64,000 nucleotides of DNA from CAADGU01 sp035444285 (GTDB taxonomy: Bacteria > Chloroflexota > Anaerolineae > Promineifilales > Promineifilaceae), in the NCBI GenBank assembly GCA_035444285.1, contig DAOMOK010000011.1:62001-126000 (forward strand). The letters run 5' to 3'. The notes beneath the pieces are model-generated. The model was not told where the DNA came from, made no database searches, and was given only the letters and a program-made list of their open reading frames with translations. Below are positions 9,455 to 18,306 of the stretch, piece after piece. Position 1 is the stretch's first letter. Each line of letters opens with the position of its first letter. The position numbers and the translations under genes were made by a program.

Positions 9455-9508
9455 TTCCATCACCCCATCACCCATCACCCATAACCCATCACCCGTTCAC
9501 CCGCTCAC
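9455..9508. repeat. Short-word array, family C (CATCACC/GTTCACC)
   Basis: A direct array of CATCACC, CATAACC and GTTCACC words lies between the two antiporter genes and runs into the 3' end of the CPA2 gene. Related words (GGTGAGCAGGTGA, TGCTCACC) occur at 20500-20620, 53757-53775 and 62155-62200. Confidence 0.65.
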
Positions 9509-11477
9509 TTGTGGCATCATCCCCACCCACCAACTGTTGGAAGGCGGTACATTGCTCCCGGTTGCCCATGACGGCGAGCACGTCCCCTTCGGCAAAGCGG
9601 AATGAGGCGTGGGGGTTGGCGTTAAAACGGCCGTCGCGCAGCACCCCCACCACCGACGCCCCCGTCACCGCCCGAATCCCCAGCCCGCCAATACTCCGCC
9701 CCACCAATGGGCTATTTGGCAGCAGAGAAACCCATCTCAAATCCAACAGCCGGGCCGCGTCTTTTAACCCCACCACCATTTCATAATCTTCATGCACCGC
9801 GTACAAAGGCGCATATAACTCGTGGCGCACATCGTCGGCAAACCGCTGGATTTCCCCCGCCGGTAAATTCAGATGCAGCAATGCCTGACGCATCATTTCC
9901 AGTCCCGCTTCAAAATGAGGCTGTACCACTTCAAACACACCGATCTCATGCAAAGCCGCCAACTGTTCTGTCCCTTCGGCGCGCGCCAGAATGTGCAAAT
10001 CTGCCTTTAACTGGCGGACGTGGGAGACAATGCTGTGGACATCTACAAAAGAGGGAATGGCAATCACAATCAGCCGCGCCTTTTCCACTTCAGCCATCTC
10101 CAACACCACCGGCTGGCTGGCGTCGCCATAAATAATGGGAATCCCCTCGTCCTTCAGCCGGTCTATGCGCCGCTGGTCGAGTTCAATCACCACCAACGGC
10201 CGTTCCAGCCGTTTGAGGACGTGGGCCACATAATGCCCCACCCGCCCACTGCCGACGATGATCACATGGTCTTGTAGCCCTTCTTCCGGCATATTCATGG
10301 TGCTGAGCGGCTCATGGCGGAACCATCGCTGCCGCAGCTTATACAAAGGTTCGGCCAACCCGGACACCAACGGCGTCAAAATCATGGTGATGATCGCCGC
10401 CGTCAAAATGAGTGAAAACAACTCGGAGGAAATGGAATTGGTGCTGACGCCCACCCGCGCCAGCACAAAGGAAAATTCGCCAATCTGGAACAGACCCAAC
10501 CCCACAGCAAAGGGCACAATGTTGCCATAACCAAACGCATAGGTGATGCCGCCAAAAATGAGCGCCTTGCCCACCATCACCAGCAAGACCACCAGCAATA
10601 CCGCGCCCACATTTTCCAGCAAATAGGTCGGATCCAGCAGCATCCCCACGGAGACAAAAAAGAGCAGGCCAAACAGGTCACGCAGCGGGATAATGTCGCT
10701 GAGCGCCTGATGACTGTAGTCTGATTCGCTCAGCACCATGCCGGCCACAAACGCGCCAAAAGCAAAGGAGAGACCAAACAGGTAGGTGGCGTAACCAATG
10801 CCCAGGCCAATGGCGGTGATGGTTAACAAAAACAACTCCCGCGAATTCCACTGGACAATGTGCCGCATCAGATACGGAATCAGGCGCGTCCCCAAATAGT
10901 ACATGCCTGCCAGAAAGAGCGCCGCCCGCCCGGCGGCCCAAAATAAGGAGACAGCGCCCTCTTCCAGATTATTCAGCGTGGGCAAGATGATCATCAACGG
11001 CACCACCGCCAGGTCTTGTACAATCAACATGCCGATCATCACCCGGCTGGAAAGTGTGCCCAGGCGTCCCTGGTTCATTAGCGTTTTGAGGATGACCATG
11101 GTGCTGGACAATGAAATAAGCGCCCCTAACCAGAGCGACTCAATCCAGTTCCAGCCCAACCATTGCCCAATGCCTACACCCAGGACGATGGTCAGCAGCA
11201 TTTGTATAGGTGTGCCAATTAAGGCAATGCGGCGCACCAGTTGTAACTTTTTGAAGGAGAATTCGATGCCCAGGGCAAACAGCAGCAGCGCCACCCCAAT
11301 TTCGGCGAGAAGCTCAATATCGTGAGAATCGCTAACGGATAAACCGGCGGTATGGGGGCCAACCAGCACCCCGGCCAAAATATAGCCGATGATCAGCGGC
11401 AGTTTCAGCCGCTGCGCCACCAACCCGCCAATTAACGCCGCCACCAGAATAATGGCAATATCCGCCGCAATACCCAT
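9489..11477 (-). CDS. Kef/YbaL-type cation:proton antiporter (CPA2) with TrkA-N and TrkA-C domains
   Basis: A 662-residue monovalent cation:proton antiporter. The N-terminal about 380 residues form the CPA2 membrane domain (LLLFALGIEFSFKKL, QIGEFSFVLARVG). Next comes a Rossmann-fold RCK-N domain with the nucleotide motif VIIVGSGRVGHYVA near residue 405, and a TrkA-C domain at the end (NSPLVGRSIGGLGIRAVTGA). Such proteins export K+ or Na+ in exchange for protons and are gated by nucleotides or glutathione adducts. The start is preceded by AAGGAGAC. A 45-bp gap with a repeat array separates it from the downstream NhaP2-like gene. Confidence 0.9.
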   Translation of the reverse strand: MGIAADIAIILVAALIGGLVAQRLKLPLIIGYILAGVLVGPHTAGLSVSDSHDIELLAEIGVALLLFALGIEFSFKKLQLVRRIALIGTPIQMLLTIVLGVGIGQWLGWNWIESLWLGALISLSSTMVILKTLMNQGRLGTLSSRVMIGMLIVQDLAVVPLMIILPTLNNLEEGAVSLFWAAGRAALFLAGMYYLGTRLIPYLMRHIVQWNSRELFLLTITAIGLGIGYATYLFGLSFAFGAFVAGMVLSESDYSHQALSDIIPLRDLFGLLFFVSVGMLLDPTYLLENVGAVLLVVLLVMVGKALIFGGITYAFGYGNIVPFAVGLGLFQIGEFSFVLARVGVSTNSISSELFSLILTAAIITMILTPLVSGLAEPLYKLRQRWFRHEPLSTMNMPEEGLQDHVIIVGSGRVGHYVAHVLKRLERPLVVIELDQRRIDRLKDEGIPIIYGDASQPVVLEMAEVEKARLIVIAIPSFVDVHSIVSHVRQLKADLHILARAEGTEQLAALHEIGVFEVVQPHFEAGLEMMRQALLHLNLPAGEIQRFADDVRHELYAPLYAVHEDYEMVVGLKDAARLLDLRWVSLLPNSPLVGRSIGGLGIRAVTGASVVGVLRDGRFNANPHASFRFAEGDVLAVMGNREQCTAFQQLVGGDDATSERVNG

Positions 11478-11518
11478 AGAAAGTCTCCTTGTGGCTGGTA
11501 CCTGCCACCTGCCACTTT

Positions 11519-13963
11519 CTAGTTTACCGCGTTATCTTCGTTTTCACCCTCCTTATTTTCCACATGGGCTTTGGCGGGGATTTTGACCTTGAGCTGCTGA
11601 CGGCCGTCGGCCACCGTAATCACCGTCTGCACATCAATATCCAAGGGCAGCAGGCCAAAATCTTGCAGCGTCCAGATAGTGGTAATGCGGTCGCTCAGGT
11701 TCGGCCACTGGTCTTTGGCCCACAGGTAGCGGTGGCGGCTAAACTGCCAGATCGCCTCCGGCTGCCGTTCCGGCTGAAAGTCCTGGTACTCTTGCCAGAT
11801 TTGTTCGTGGGGTGTCATCGGAAAGAGGATGTCTAACATCGCCTGCTGCACAGTGGCCGCGTCACGGCCGTGACTCTCATCCACCCAATTGATATAGTAA
11901 TTGTTGATAAACATGAAAATCCCAAAATGGGAAAAATCCTCAACCCGCCGTGCCAGTTGTTCCCGTTGGTTGTAAGCTGCCTCATACGTCGCTTCCAACT
12001 CCAGGCTTGGCTCTTCAATCCGCTCGTGGTGTTCATGGTGCCCATTAAACAACCGGGGGTCTACATTGTACAAATAGCTCACCAACTTCGTAATCCGTTC
12101 CGGCCCCACATTAAACTTGGACAGCATCCCAGACTCGATGAGTTCCGTAACCGCATCCGCAATCCCCCGCTGCCGCGCCTCATCATGCGCCCGTTGCACG
12201 CCGGCCTCATACTGCAAGCGGCGTGTACCCGGCGCAAATTCCGGCGGTTTCACCTGATCCGGCCGCTGTTTTAGTCCATTTCGCGCATAAAAAATCTGGA
12301 ATGCCGTAATGGACGCGCCGAATAGAATAATTGCCGGCAGCGCCTCCGTCTTTTGCGTAATCAAGACAAGCAGCATGAAGTAACTGGCAATCATGCCCCG
12401 TAAACCGGCAAACCGCAATGATTTAGCCTCATCAGAATCAGGGGCAATATCATGTTCGCGCAGTGCATCCTGCCTCACAAAAAACACTGTTGTACTGGTA
12501 ATGGCAAAGGCGCTCACGAAACCAAAGGCATAATACGCTTCCACCACCACCACTTCCCGAATGACCGGAATAAGCATAGCCGACACCCCCCAGATCACCG
12601 CAATCCCAATCCGATCATCCCCAAAAAAGCCGGGCAGACGGCCCAGGCGGGCCGCATTAGCCGCCACCGCCGCCCCGCCCACATAACCACCGCCCTGTGC
12701 CAGCAGCAAAATAATGGACAATAACGTCCCGGCAATTACTAAAAACGTTTGCCCAGGTGTATTGACCATAGCCTCATTCAACGCCCGCGCCAGGGCAATA
12801 TCATAGGCCACCACCTGCACATACTCCTCTTGTGAAAGCAGCGCCAGTTCATCTGCTTGCCCCACGCTATGTCCGGTTAATTCTTCCTGAGCCAATTCAG
12901 TGGGAATGGCGGCATACATTTGTTCGGCGGCGCGTAGGTCGGCGTTCGTGACTTGAACATCTTCTGGGGAGACGCCATTGCCCATCGTTTGTGCGGCCAC
13001 AATTTCATACTCTATGAGCAGCGTGCTGTAGCCTTCGGTAGCCGGAATGTTCCATTGCTTGGCCGCAAACAACTGCACGATACCGGTGCCAATGAGAAAA
13101 ACCGCCGCCAGCGTCAGCGCCGTGTTGATCACCTTCCACTTGGGCCGCGCCGCATGTTTGCCGCTGGCGGGGATGACTTCATAGCCGGAAAAGCCCAACA
13201 TGGCGCTGGACATGGAACGCAAAAATAGCTGGAATATGAGGACTGTGCTGATGGCCGCCAGGTCTTGTTTGGCCCGCACCACATGCTCCGTCACGCCGGT
13301 CAGTTCCAGACGGGTGACAATGCCACCCGTCAGAAATGCCCATTCAGGATTAATAGCGGACATCACCCCCACCAGGCCCAACGCGCCGATGGTGAACAAG
13401 GTAAACGCGCCGCCCCCCATGAGGAATAACGGTACAGCCCGTCTGGGGCCAATGGCTACCAGCACCGCCATAATAAAAAAGGCATACCCTTCGGCCAAGA
13501 TGATGCGGTAAGGCGCCAGTTCCGGCAGCACCAACATGGTCACATCGGCGGCCGAGATGGAACTAATGATGATGGTTAACACCGCATCCAGGAAAAAAAG
13601 GCTGGTACCGATCCAGGAGAGCCAGCGCAGTTTGGGCGGCCCAATGGCTTCCACCAGCGGGCCACTGCCGCCAGCGTTTGGCCGCAGATAGGCGCCCGCT
13701 TTATAGGCGGGTACAATGCCCAAAAACAACAGCACCGAGAGGAACATGAAGGCCGCAATGGCAATGTCGTGATAACCGCCCGCGCCGTGAATGGCCAGCA
13801 ACGTCTGGTAGGCGGCCACGCTAAAGGCATCGGCGGCGATCTCAAAGATAAGCGCCAACACGCCTAATCCGGTGCCGCCGAGCAGCAGCCCTTCGGTCAT
13901 CAGGCCAGGCAGCTTGCGATTCGCTTCCTGGCGTTCATCTGCGTTAATATAATTTTTGAACAT
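11519..13963 (-). CDS. APC-superfamily permease with long cytosolic C-terminus
   Basis: An 814-residue membrane protein. The first about 590 residues hold at least 12 hydrophobic helices with amino-acid/polyamine/organocation permease features (LFLRSMSSAMLGFSGYEVIP, LLAQGGGYVGGAAVAANAARL). The last about 220 residues are soluble and rich in charged residues, with an HHEHHE cluster and a weakly conserved alpha/beta ending. The substrate is unknown. A GGAGGCGCT sequence lies just before the ATG. It is followed upstream on the same strand by a second APC permease (14108-16015), and the pair may be a duplicated transporter set. The central loop between helices (about 340-400) is unusually long and acidic. 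Confidence 0.75.
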   Translation of the reverse strand: MFKNYINADERQEANRKLPGLMTEGLLLGGTGLGVLALIFEIAADAFSVAAYQTLLAIHGAGGYHDIAIAAFMFLSVLLFLGIVPAYKAGAYLRPNAGGSGPLVEAIGPPKLRWLSWIGTSLFFLDAVLTIIISSISAADVTMLVLPELAPYRIILAEGYAFFIMAVLVAIGPRRAVPLFLMGGGAFTLFTIGALGLVGVMSAINPEWAFLTGGIVTRLELTGVTEHVVRAKQDLAAISTVLIFQLFLRSMSSAMLGFSGYEVIPASGKHAARPKWKVINTALTLAAVFLIGTGIVQLFAAKQWNIPATEGYSTLLIEYEIVAAQTMGNGVSPEDVQVTNADLRAAEQMYAAIPTELAQEELTGHSVGQADELALLSQEEYVQVVAYDIALARALNEAMVNTPGQTFLVIAGTLLSIILLLAQGGGYVGGAAVAANAARLGRLPGFFGDDRIGIAVIWGVSAMLIPVIREVVVVEAYYAFGFVSAFAITSTTVFFVRQDALREHDIAPDSDEAKSLRFAGLRGMIASYFMLLVLITQKTEALPAIILFGASITAFQIFYARNGLKQRPDQVKPPEFAPGTRRLQYEAGVQRAHDEARQRGIADAVTELIESGMLSKFNVGPERITKLVSYLYNVDPRLFNGHHEHHERIEEPSLELEATYEAAYNQREQLARRVEDFSHFGIFMFINNYYINWVDESHGRDAATVQQAMLDILFPMTPHEQIWQEYQDFQPERQPEAIWQFSRHRYLWAKDQWPNLSDRITTIWTLQDFGLLPLDIDVQTVITVADGRQQLKVKIPAKAHVENKEGENEDNAVN

Positions 13964-13991
13964 AGCGCCTCCGATTTTGGGGGATAGGGGG

Positions 13992-14105
13992 CCGTGATGC
14001 GTAATCCGTGATGCGTGACCCGTAATCCGTGACCCGTAATTCGTAAACCGAAGTCGGAAATCGGATTACGCATCACGGATTACGGAATACGGATTACGGA
14101 TTACC
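13992..14105. repeat. Inverted heptamer array, family B (CGTAATC/GATTACG)
   Basis: The array has CGTAATCCGTGATGCGTGACC-like words on one side and GATTACGCATCACGG-like words on the other, forming a long imperfect hairpin between the two permease genes. Its minus-strand edge is next to the stop codon of the 14108-16015 gene (VPG, TGA). Further copies are at 16229-16283, 18073-18131, 48276-48340, 48408-48445, 50772-50825, 56087-56148, 59898-59952 and 62826-62910. Confidence 0.85.
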
Positions 14106-14107
14106 GA

Positions 14108-16015
14108 TCAGCCCGGTACATGGAACGGCACATCTATCACCACCACATTTTGCAGGGTGCGTAAACGCACTCGCAGGATATTGGCTGTCTGATTATGCAG
14201 TAAATGGCCCGTAAAAGATTCTGGCACAAATTCGGGGATGACCACCGTAATGAGCCGGTCGGGGAACTCCTTATGGCTTACCTGGTCAATGTAATTCACT
14301 AAGGGCGTGAGAATATCCCGGTATTCATACTCGATGCACTGCAAGGTGGCATTGTCCGTCATTTCCGGGAACCGTTGCCAGCGCACCATGAACCGTTCTT
14401 TTTGGGCATCGTCGGTGGCAATATAGACAGCGCGCACATCGCGGGAAATCCGTTTGGCATAACGCAGCGCCCGCAATGTGCCCCGGTGTATATCGGCCAT
14501 GGGCACGATGACCACATCGGCAATCTCGTGCAGCATGTCCAGCGTCAAATCCTGGGTCGAAAGCGCCTGCCTGATGCCCACATAATGCTGCTGAATCGAG
14601 TGCAACAGGTAAACCACCAGCGGAATGGCAATGACGATGACCCAGGCCCCCTCCACAAACTTGGTGACGATGAGAACGAGGAGGACGATGCCGGTGACGA
14701 TGGAGCCGACCAGGTTTACCAGCCGCTTCCAATGCCAGCCGGGTTCATAGTGAATGGTAGTAACGCCGGTGAAAGCAGAGCCGCCCGGCTTCAACCGTCC
14801 CACCTTTGCCATCAGGCGACTCATGCCATATTGGGAAATGGTGAAACTGAGCATGACGCCCAGGGCATACAGCGGCAGCATGGCAATTTCGTCGGCATCG
14901 AAGGCGATGACCAGAATAGAAGACAGGGCAGCCAGGACAATAATGCCGCCGTTGTAAACCAGGCGGTCGCCCCGGTTTTGCATCCAACGGGGCATGAAAC
15001 CGTCCCGCGCCAGATAAGAACTGAGCCGGGGGAAATCCTGGTAGCCGGTGTTGGCCGCCAGGATCAAGATCATCATGGTGAAGAACTGCACCCAGTAATA
15101 AACCGGGCCGCCACCGGTAATGCTGCGTGTCATTTGGGAGAGGATGCTTTCCTCTTCGGTGGGCAGCAGGTTCAGTTGGGTGGCGAGAAAGGTGATGCCC
15201 AAAAAAAGGGACATGGCGATAACGCCCATGACGACCATGGTTTTGGCGGCATTGATGGATTCGGGAATCTTGAAGGCTTTGACGCCGTTGCTGATGGCTT
15301 CGATGCCGGTGAGGGCGGTACAGCCGGCGGCAAAAGCGCGCAGGATCAGCCAGATGGTGAGGAAAGAGGTCAACGGCCGTGCCGCTGCCACATCATGCAC
15401 TTCGGGGGCCAACGGCGCAGCCCCAAACAGCCCCAGGTAGCGGGTCATACCAATACCAATCACCAATAACACCCCGGCTACAAACGCATAAGTTGGTATG
15501 GAAAAAATCGTACCGCTTTCGCGCACCCCGCGCAGGTTCACCCACGTCAGAATGGCAATTGCCAGTAGCGCCATGATCAGGCGATACTCTAGCGTAGCTG
15601 GAACGGCCGAGGTAATAGCCCGAATACCCGCTGACACCGACACCGACACCGTCAGGATATAATCCAACAGCAGCGCCGAAGCCGCAAACAGGGATGGCAT
15701 CGTGCCCAGGTTGTCTTTGGCTACTGTGTACGCGCCGCCGCCATCAGGATAATGTAATATCGTCTGGATATAACTAAAAATCACAAATAGGACCAGCAGG
15801 GCAATACCAATACCCAACGGCAGCGTGAGCGCCAGCGCTGCACTGCCCATCAGGATGAGTACGCTCATAATCGCTTCGGTGGCATAGGCATTACTACTGA
15901 TGGGGTCAGAGGCAAACACGGCCAATCCCCGCTTTTTGTCTAGCCGTTCATCCACGTCCGCGCGGGTCGGGAACGGCTCGCCAATTAGTTTTCGCTTTAA
16001 TGAAGATAGTGTCAT
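14108..16015 (-). CDS. APC family permease
   Basis: An amino-acid/polyamine/organocation family permease of about 635 residues. Twelve hydrophobic helices cover residues 40-480. Typical features are DPISSNAYATEAIMSVLI near the N-terminus, the HYPDGGGAYTVAKDNLG loop and GCTALTGIEAISNGVKAF. A soluble C-terminal part of about 150 residues (VVIVPMADIHRGTLRALRYAK) resembles a USP-like nucleotide-binding fold, as seen in other bacterial APC proteins. GGAGG lies seven bases before the ATG at 16015; a TTG two codons upstream is less likely. The substrate cannot be read from the sequence. Confidence 0.87.
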   Translation of the reverse strand: MTLSSLKRKLIGEPFPTRADVDERLDKKRGLAVFASDPISSNAYATEAIMSVLILMGSAALALTLPLGIGIALLVLFVIFSYIQTILHYPDGGGAYTVAKDNLGTMPSLFAASALLLDYILTVSVSVSAGIRAITSAVPATLEYRLIMALLAIAILTWVNLRGVRESGTIFSIPTYAFVAGVLLVIGIGMTRYLGLFGAAPLAPEVHDVAAARPLTSFLTIWLILRAFAAGCTALTGIEAISNGVKAFKIPESINAAKTMVVMGVIAMSLFLGITFLATQLNLLPTEEESILSQMTRSITGGGPVYYWVQFFTMMILILAANTGYQDFPRLSSYLARDGFMPRWMQNRGDRLVYNGGIIVLAALSSILVIAFDADEIAMLPLYALGVMLSFTISQYGMSRLMAKVGRLKPGGSAFTGVTTIHYEPGWHWKRLVNLVGSIVTGIVLLVLIVTKFVEGAWVIVIAIPLVVYLLHSIQQHYVGIRQALSTQDLTLDMLHEIADVVIVPMADIHRGTLRALRYAKRISRDVRAVYIATDDAQKERFMVRWQRFPEMTDNATLQCIEYEYRDILTPLVNYIDQVSHKEFPDRLITVVIPEFVPESFTGHLLHNQTANILRVRLRTLQNVVVIDVPFHVPG

Positions 16016-16021
16016 TTCCAA

Positions 16022-16555
16022 ACCTCCGTTTACAAGATAGTAGAAATTGAAGATTGGAGATTGATCAATCTCTCAATCTCAAAAGTTTCACTCATCGTGA
16101 AACACACAGCCTGACTGTGTAGAACCAACTCCTGACCATTTTTCTAATGGGGTGGGAATAAATTTGCCTGTTTAATCGGGGCAAGTGGAGCATCTGCTCC
16201 ATCCATTCACTAATACACGTTACCCGAGGCCCGAAATCGAATCGCCGATTACCGATCACGGGTCACGGATTAGCGATTACCGGCACGAACACGTCACGGC
16301 CGTCCTTCAGGGCGGCAGCGGCGGTAAAATCAACTCAACCAAAATAGTGAATCTGTCCATCGTAACTCGCGGCGTAGTGTAACCCAACATCATTTGCCCC
16401 GGCAATAGGTAGCAGGTGGCAAGCGGCAGGTGATACAATGTGCCTCGGGATTCCATCCCCAGGCTGAGATGGGAAATGTACTCAAGCGTGTTGACAGAAT
16501 TTCCCCAAACCTCTTTTCCTCTGCGCCTCTGCGTTAAAAAATAAAGGAGAAAACT
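16022..16555. other. 534-bp intergenic region with repeats, no gene seen
   Basis: This holds a family A heptamer array (16042-16085), a small ACACAG/CTGTGT hairpin near 16102-16123, a family B array (16229-16283), one ACGGCCGT, and the sequence CTCTGCGCCTCTGCGTT at about 16517-16533, which is a dispersed genome repeat also seen inverted at 53945-53965. The ribosome binding site AAAGGAGAAAAC of the aldehyde dehydrogenase gene ends the region. The open frame at 16185-16382 is made of repeat DNA and is not supported as a gene. Confidence 0.6.
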
Positions 16556-18079
16556 ATGAAATCCCTACTCGATAAACTCAATCTCGTTCCCCTGAACAGT
16601 GGCGTTTGCACCGGGCCGGATGGCTGGCTGCCCGGCAGCACCGAGCCGATTATTTCCACCAACCCCACTACCGGCGAAGTCATCGCCGCCGTCAGCCCGG
16701 CCACGCCGGCCCAAACCGACCAGGTGATCCGGGCGGCTCAGACCGCCTTTCACACCTGGCGGCAGATGCCCGCCCCCCGGCGTGGTCTGGTGGTGCGTGA
16801 TCTGGGCAACGCTCTGCGCGAACTCACCGAACCGTTAGGCGAATTGGTAACGCTGGAAATGGGCAAAATCCGCGCCGAGGGCATTGGCGAAGTGCAGGAG
16901 ATGATTGACATTTGTGACTTTGCCGTGGGGCTTTCCCGCCAGTTGTATGGGCTGACGATGCACTCCGAGCGCCCCGGCCACCGCATGTATGAGCAGTGGC
17001 ATCCGCTGGGACCGCTGGGGGTGATTACGGCGTTTAACTTTCCGGTGGCGGTCTGGTCATGGAATGCCGCCATTGCCGCCGTGTGTGGGGATACCGTGAT
17101 CTGGAAGCCGAGTGAGTTGACGCCGCTCACGGCCGTAGCCGTGCAGCACATCGCCAACCGCGTCATGGCCGATTATGGCCTCAGCGGTATCTTCAACCTG
17201 GCGGTGGGGGATGGGTCGGTGGGGCGAACGCTGACCGAAGACCCGCGTCTGCCGCTCATCTCCTTCACCGGCTCCGTGCGTACCGGGCGGCTGGTGGGCG
17301 AAACGGTGGCCCGCCGCCTGGGGCGCACCATCCTGGAATTGGGCGGCAACAACGCCATCATCGTCGCCCCAGACGCCAATCTGGAACTGGCCACCCGCGC
17401 CATCCTCTTTGGCGCAGTGGGCACCGCCGGGCAGCGCTGCACCAGCACCCGCCGCCTGATTGTGCATGAAGATGTGGCCGACCATCTGGCCGACCGGCTG
17501 GTGAATGCCTACCGCCAGGTGCCCATTGGCGACCCGCTGGCGGCGGGTACGTTGATGGGGCCGCTGGTGACGGCGACGGCCGTCGCCGCCATGCAGCGCG
17601 CCCTGACGCAGGCAGTGGCCGAAGGCGGCGAAATCCTGACCGGCGGCCAAGCCCGCCCTGACCTGGGGCCGCACTTTGTGGAACCGGCCATTGTGCGTAT
17701 GCCCACACAAACGCCCATCGTGCGCGAGGAGACGTTTGCCCCCATTTTGTACCTGTTGACGTATGCCGATTGGGAGGAGGCAGTGCGGCTGCACAACGGT
17801 GTGCCGCAGGGCCTTTCCAGCGCCATTTTCACTGACAGTCTGCAAACGGCCGAAGCGTTCCTTTCTGTGGCCGGGTCGGATTGTGGCATTGCCAACGTCA
17901 ATATCGGCACGTCCGGGGCGGAGATTGGCGGTGCGTTTGGCGGGGAGAAGGAGACGGGCGGCGGCCGCGAGTCGGGGTCGGACGCCTGGAAGGGGTATAT
18001 GCGCCGCCAGACGAATACGATCAATTGGAGCCGGGAGCTGCCGCTGGCGCAGGGGTTGAAGTTTGGGGATGAAACGTGA
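16556..18079 (+). CDS. Aldehyde dehydrogenase, ALDH7 (alpha-aminoadipic semialdehyde dehydrogenase) type
   Basis: A complete 507-residue NAD(P)-dependent aldehyde dehydrogenase. The general-base glutamate lies in TILELGGNNA, the catalytic cysteine in GTAGQRCTSTRR, and the cofactor motif in FTGSVRTGRLV. The C-terminal GGAFGGEKETGGGRESGSD signature is typical of ALDH7/antiquitin enzymes, which oxidise aminoadipate semialdehyde or piperideine-6-carboxylate in lysine degradation and also betaine aldehyde. AAAGGAG lies eight bases before the ATG. The stop codon TGA is formed by the first word of a CGTGATA/CGTGATG heptamer array, so the end of the gene has been set by repeat DNA. Confidence 0.93.
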   Translation: MKSLLDKLNLVPLNSGVCTGPDGWLPGSTEPIISTNPTTGEVIAAVSPATPAQTDQVIRAAQTAFHTWRQMPAPRRGLVVRDLGNALRELTEPLGELVTLEMGKIRAEGIGEVQEMIDICDFAVGLSRQLYGLTMHSERPGHRMYEQWHPLGPLGVITAFNFPVAVWSWNAAIAAVCGDTVIWKPSELTPLTAVAVQHIANRVMADYGLSGIFNLAVGDGSVGRTLTEDPRLPLISFTGSVRTGRLVGETVARRLGRTILELGGNNAIIVAPDANLELATRAILFGAVGTAGQRCTSTRRLIVHEDVADHLADRLVNAYRQVPIGDPLAAGTLMGPLVTATAVAAMQRALTQAVAEGGEILTGGQARPDLGPHFVEPAIVRMPTQTPIVREETFAPILYLLTYADWEEAVRLHNGVPQGLSSAIFTDSLQTAEAFLSVAGSDCGIANVNIGTSGAEIGGAFGGEKETGGGRESGSDAWKGYMRRQTNTINWSRELPLAQGLKFGDET

Positions 18080-18131
18080 TACGTGATGCGTGACCCGTAA
18101 TCCGTTATCCGTTATCCGTAAACCGTGAATC
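18073..18131. repeat. Family B heptamer array after the aldehyde dehydrogenase gene
   Basis: ACGTGATACGTGATGCGTGACCCGTAATCC-type words begin in the last codon of the upstream gene and run up to the exact left end of the MITE-like element at 18132. Confidence 0.8.
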
Positions 18132-18306
18132 GTAGGGGCGGGATGGGCGGGTAATACCTTTGCCGTTCACCAATGCCGTTCACCAAAACGGTTTATCCCG
18201 CCCGTCTCGCCCCCGTTGTGGATGTACCGCGCCGGGCGGGGACGAGACGGCACGTGACCAGGTAATGCGTTTGGCCCAATGGGTTTCCGCGCCATCCCGC
18301 CCCTAC
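18132..18306. mobile_element. MITE-like element, copy 1, with perfect 15-bp terminal inverted repeats
   Basis: A 175-bp non-coding element begins with GTAGGGGCGGGATGG and ends with its exact reverse complement. The interior is GC-rich (CGCCCGTCTCGCCCCCGTTG and GCGCCGGGCGGGGACGAGACGG) and shares these blocks with the second copy at 59955-60108. The right terminal repeat provides the TAG stop codon of the broken STAND gene, so insertion probably cut that gene. No clear target duplication was identified by eye. Confidence 0.75.

Noticed and set aside
13992..14105. CRISPR-like array
   Set aside because: The units are 7 nt, variable and inverted, with no constant spacers, and there are no cas genes in the window.
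14375..15469. Long plus-strand open frame of 364 codons
   Set aside because: It lies wholly antisense to an APC permease with clear membrane helices and has a His/Gly/Gln-rich composition typical of a shadow frame.
16455..16490. Possible TPP-type riboswitch (GGCTGAGATGGG) before the aldehyde dehydrogenase gene
   Set aside because: Only the CTGAGA-like part is present; the second conserved TPP half (ACCTGATCTGG-like) is missing and the downstream gene is not a thiamine gene.
17057..17845. 262-codon minus-strand frame
   Set aside because: Antisense shadow of the aldehyde dehydrogenase, no recognisable motif.
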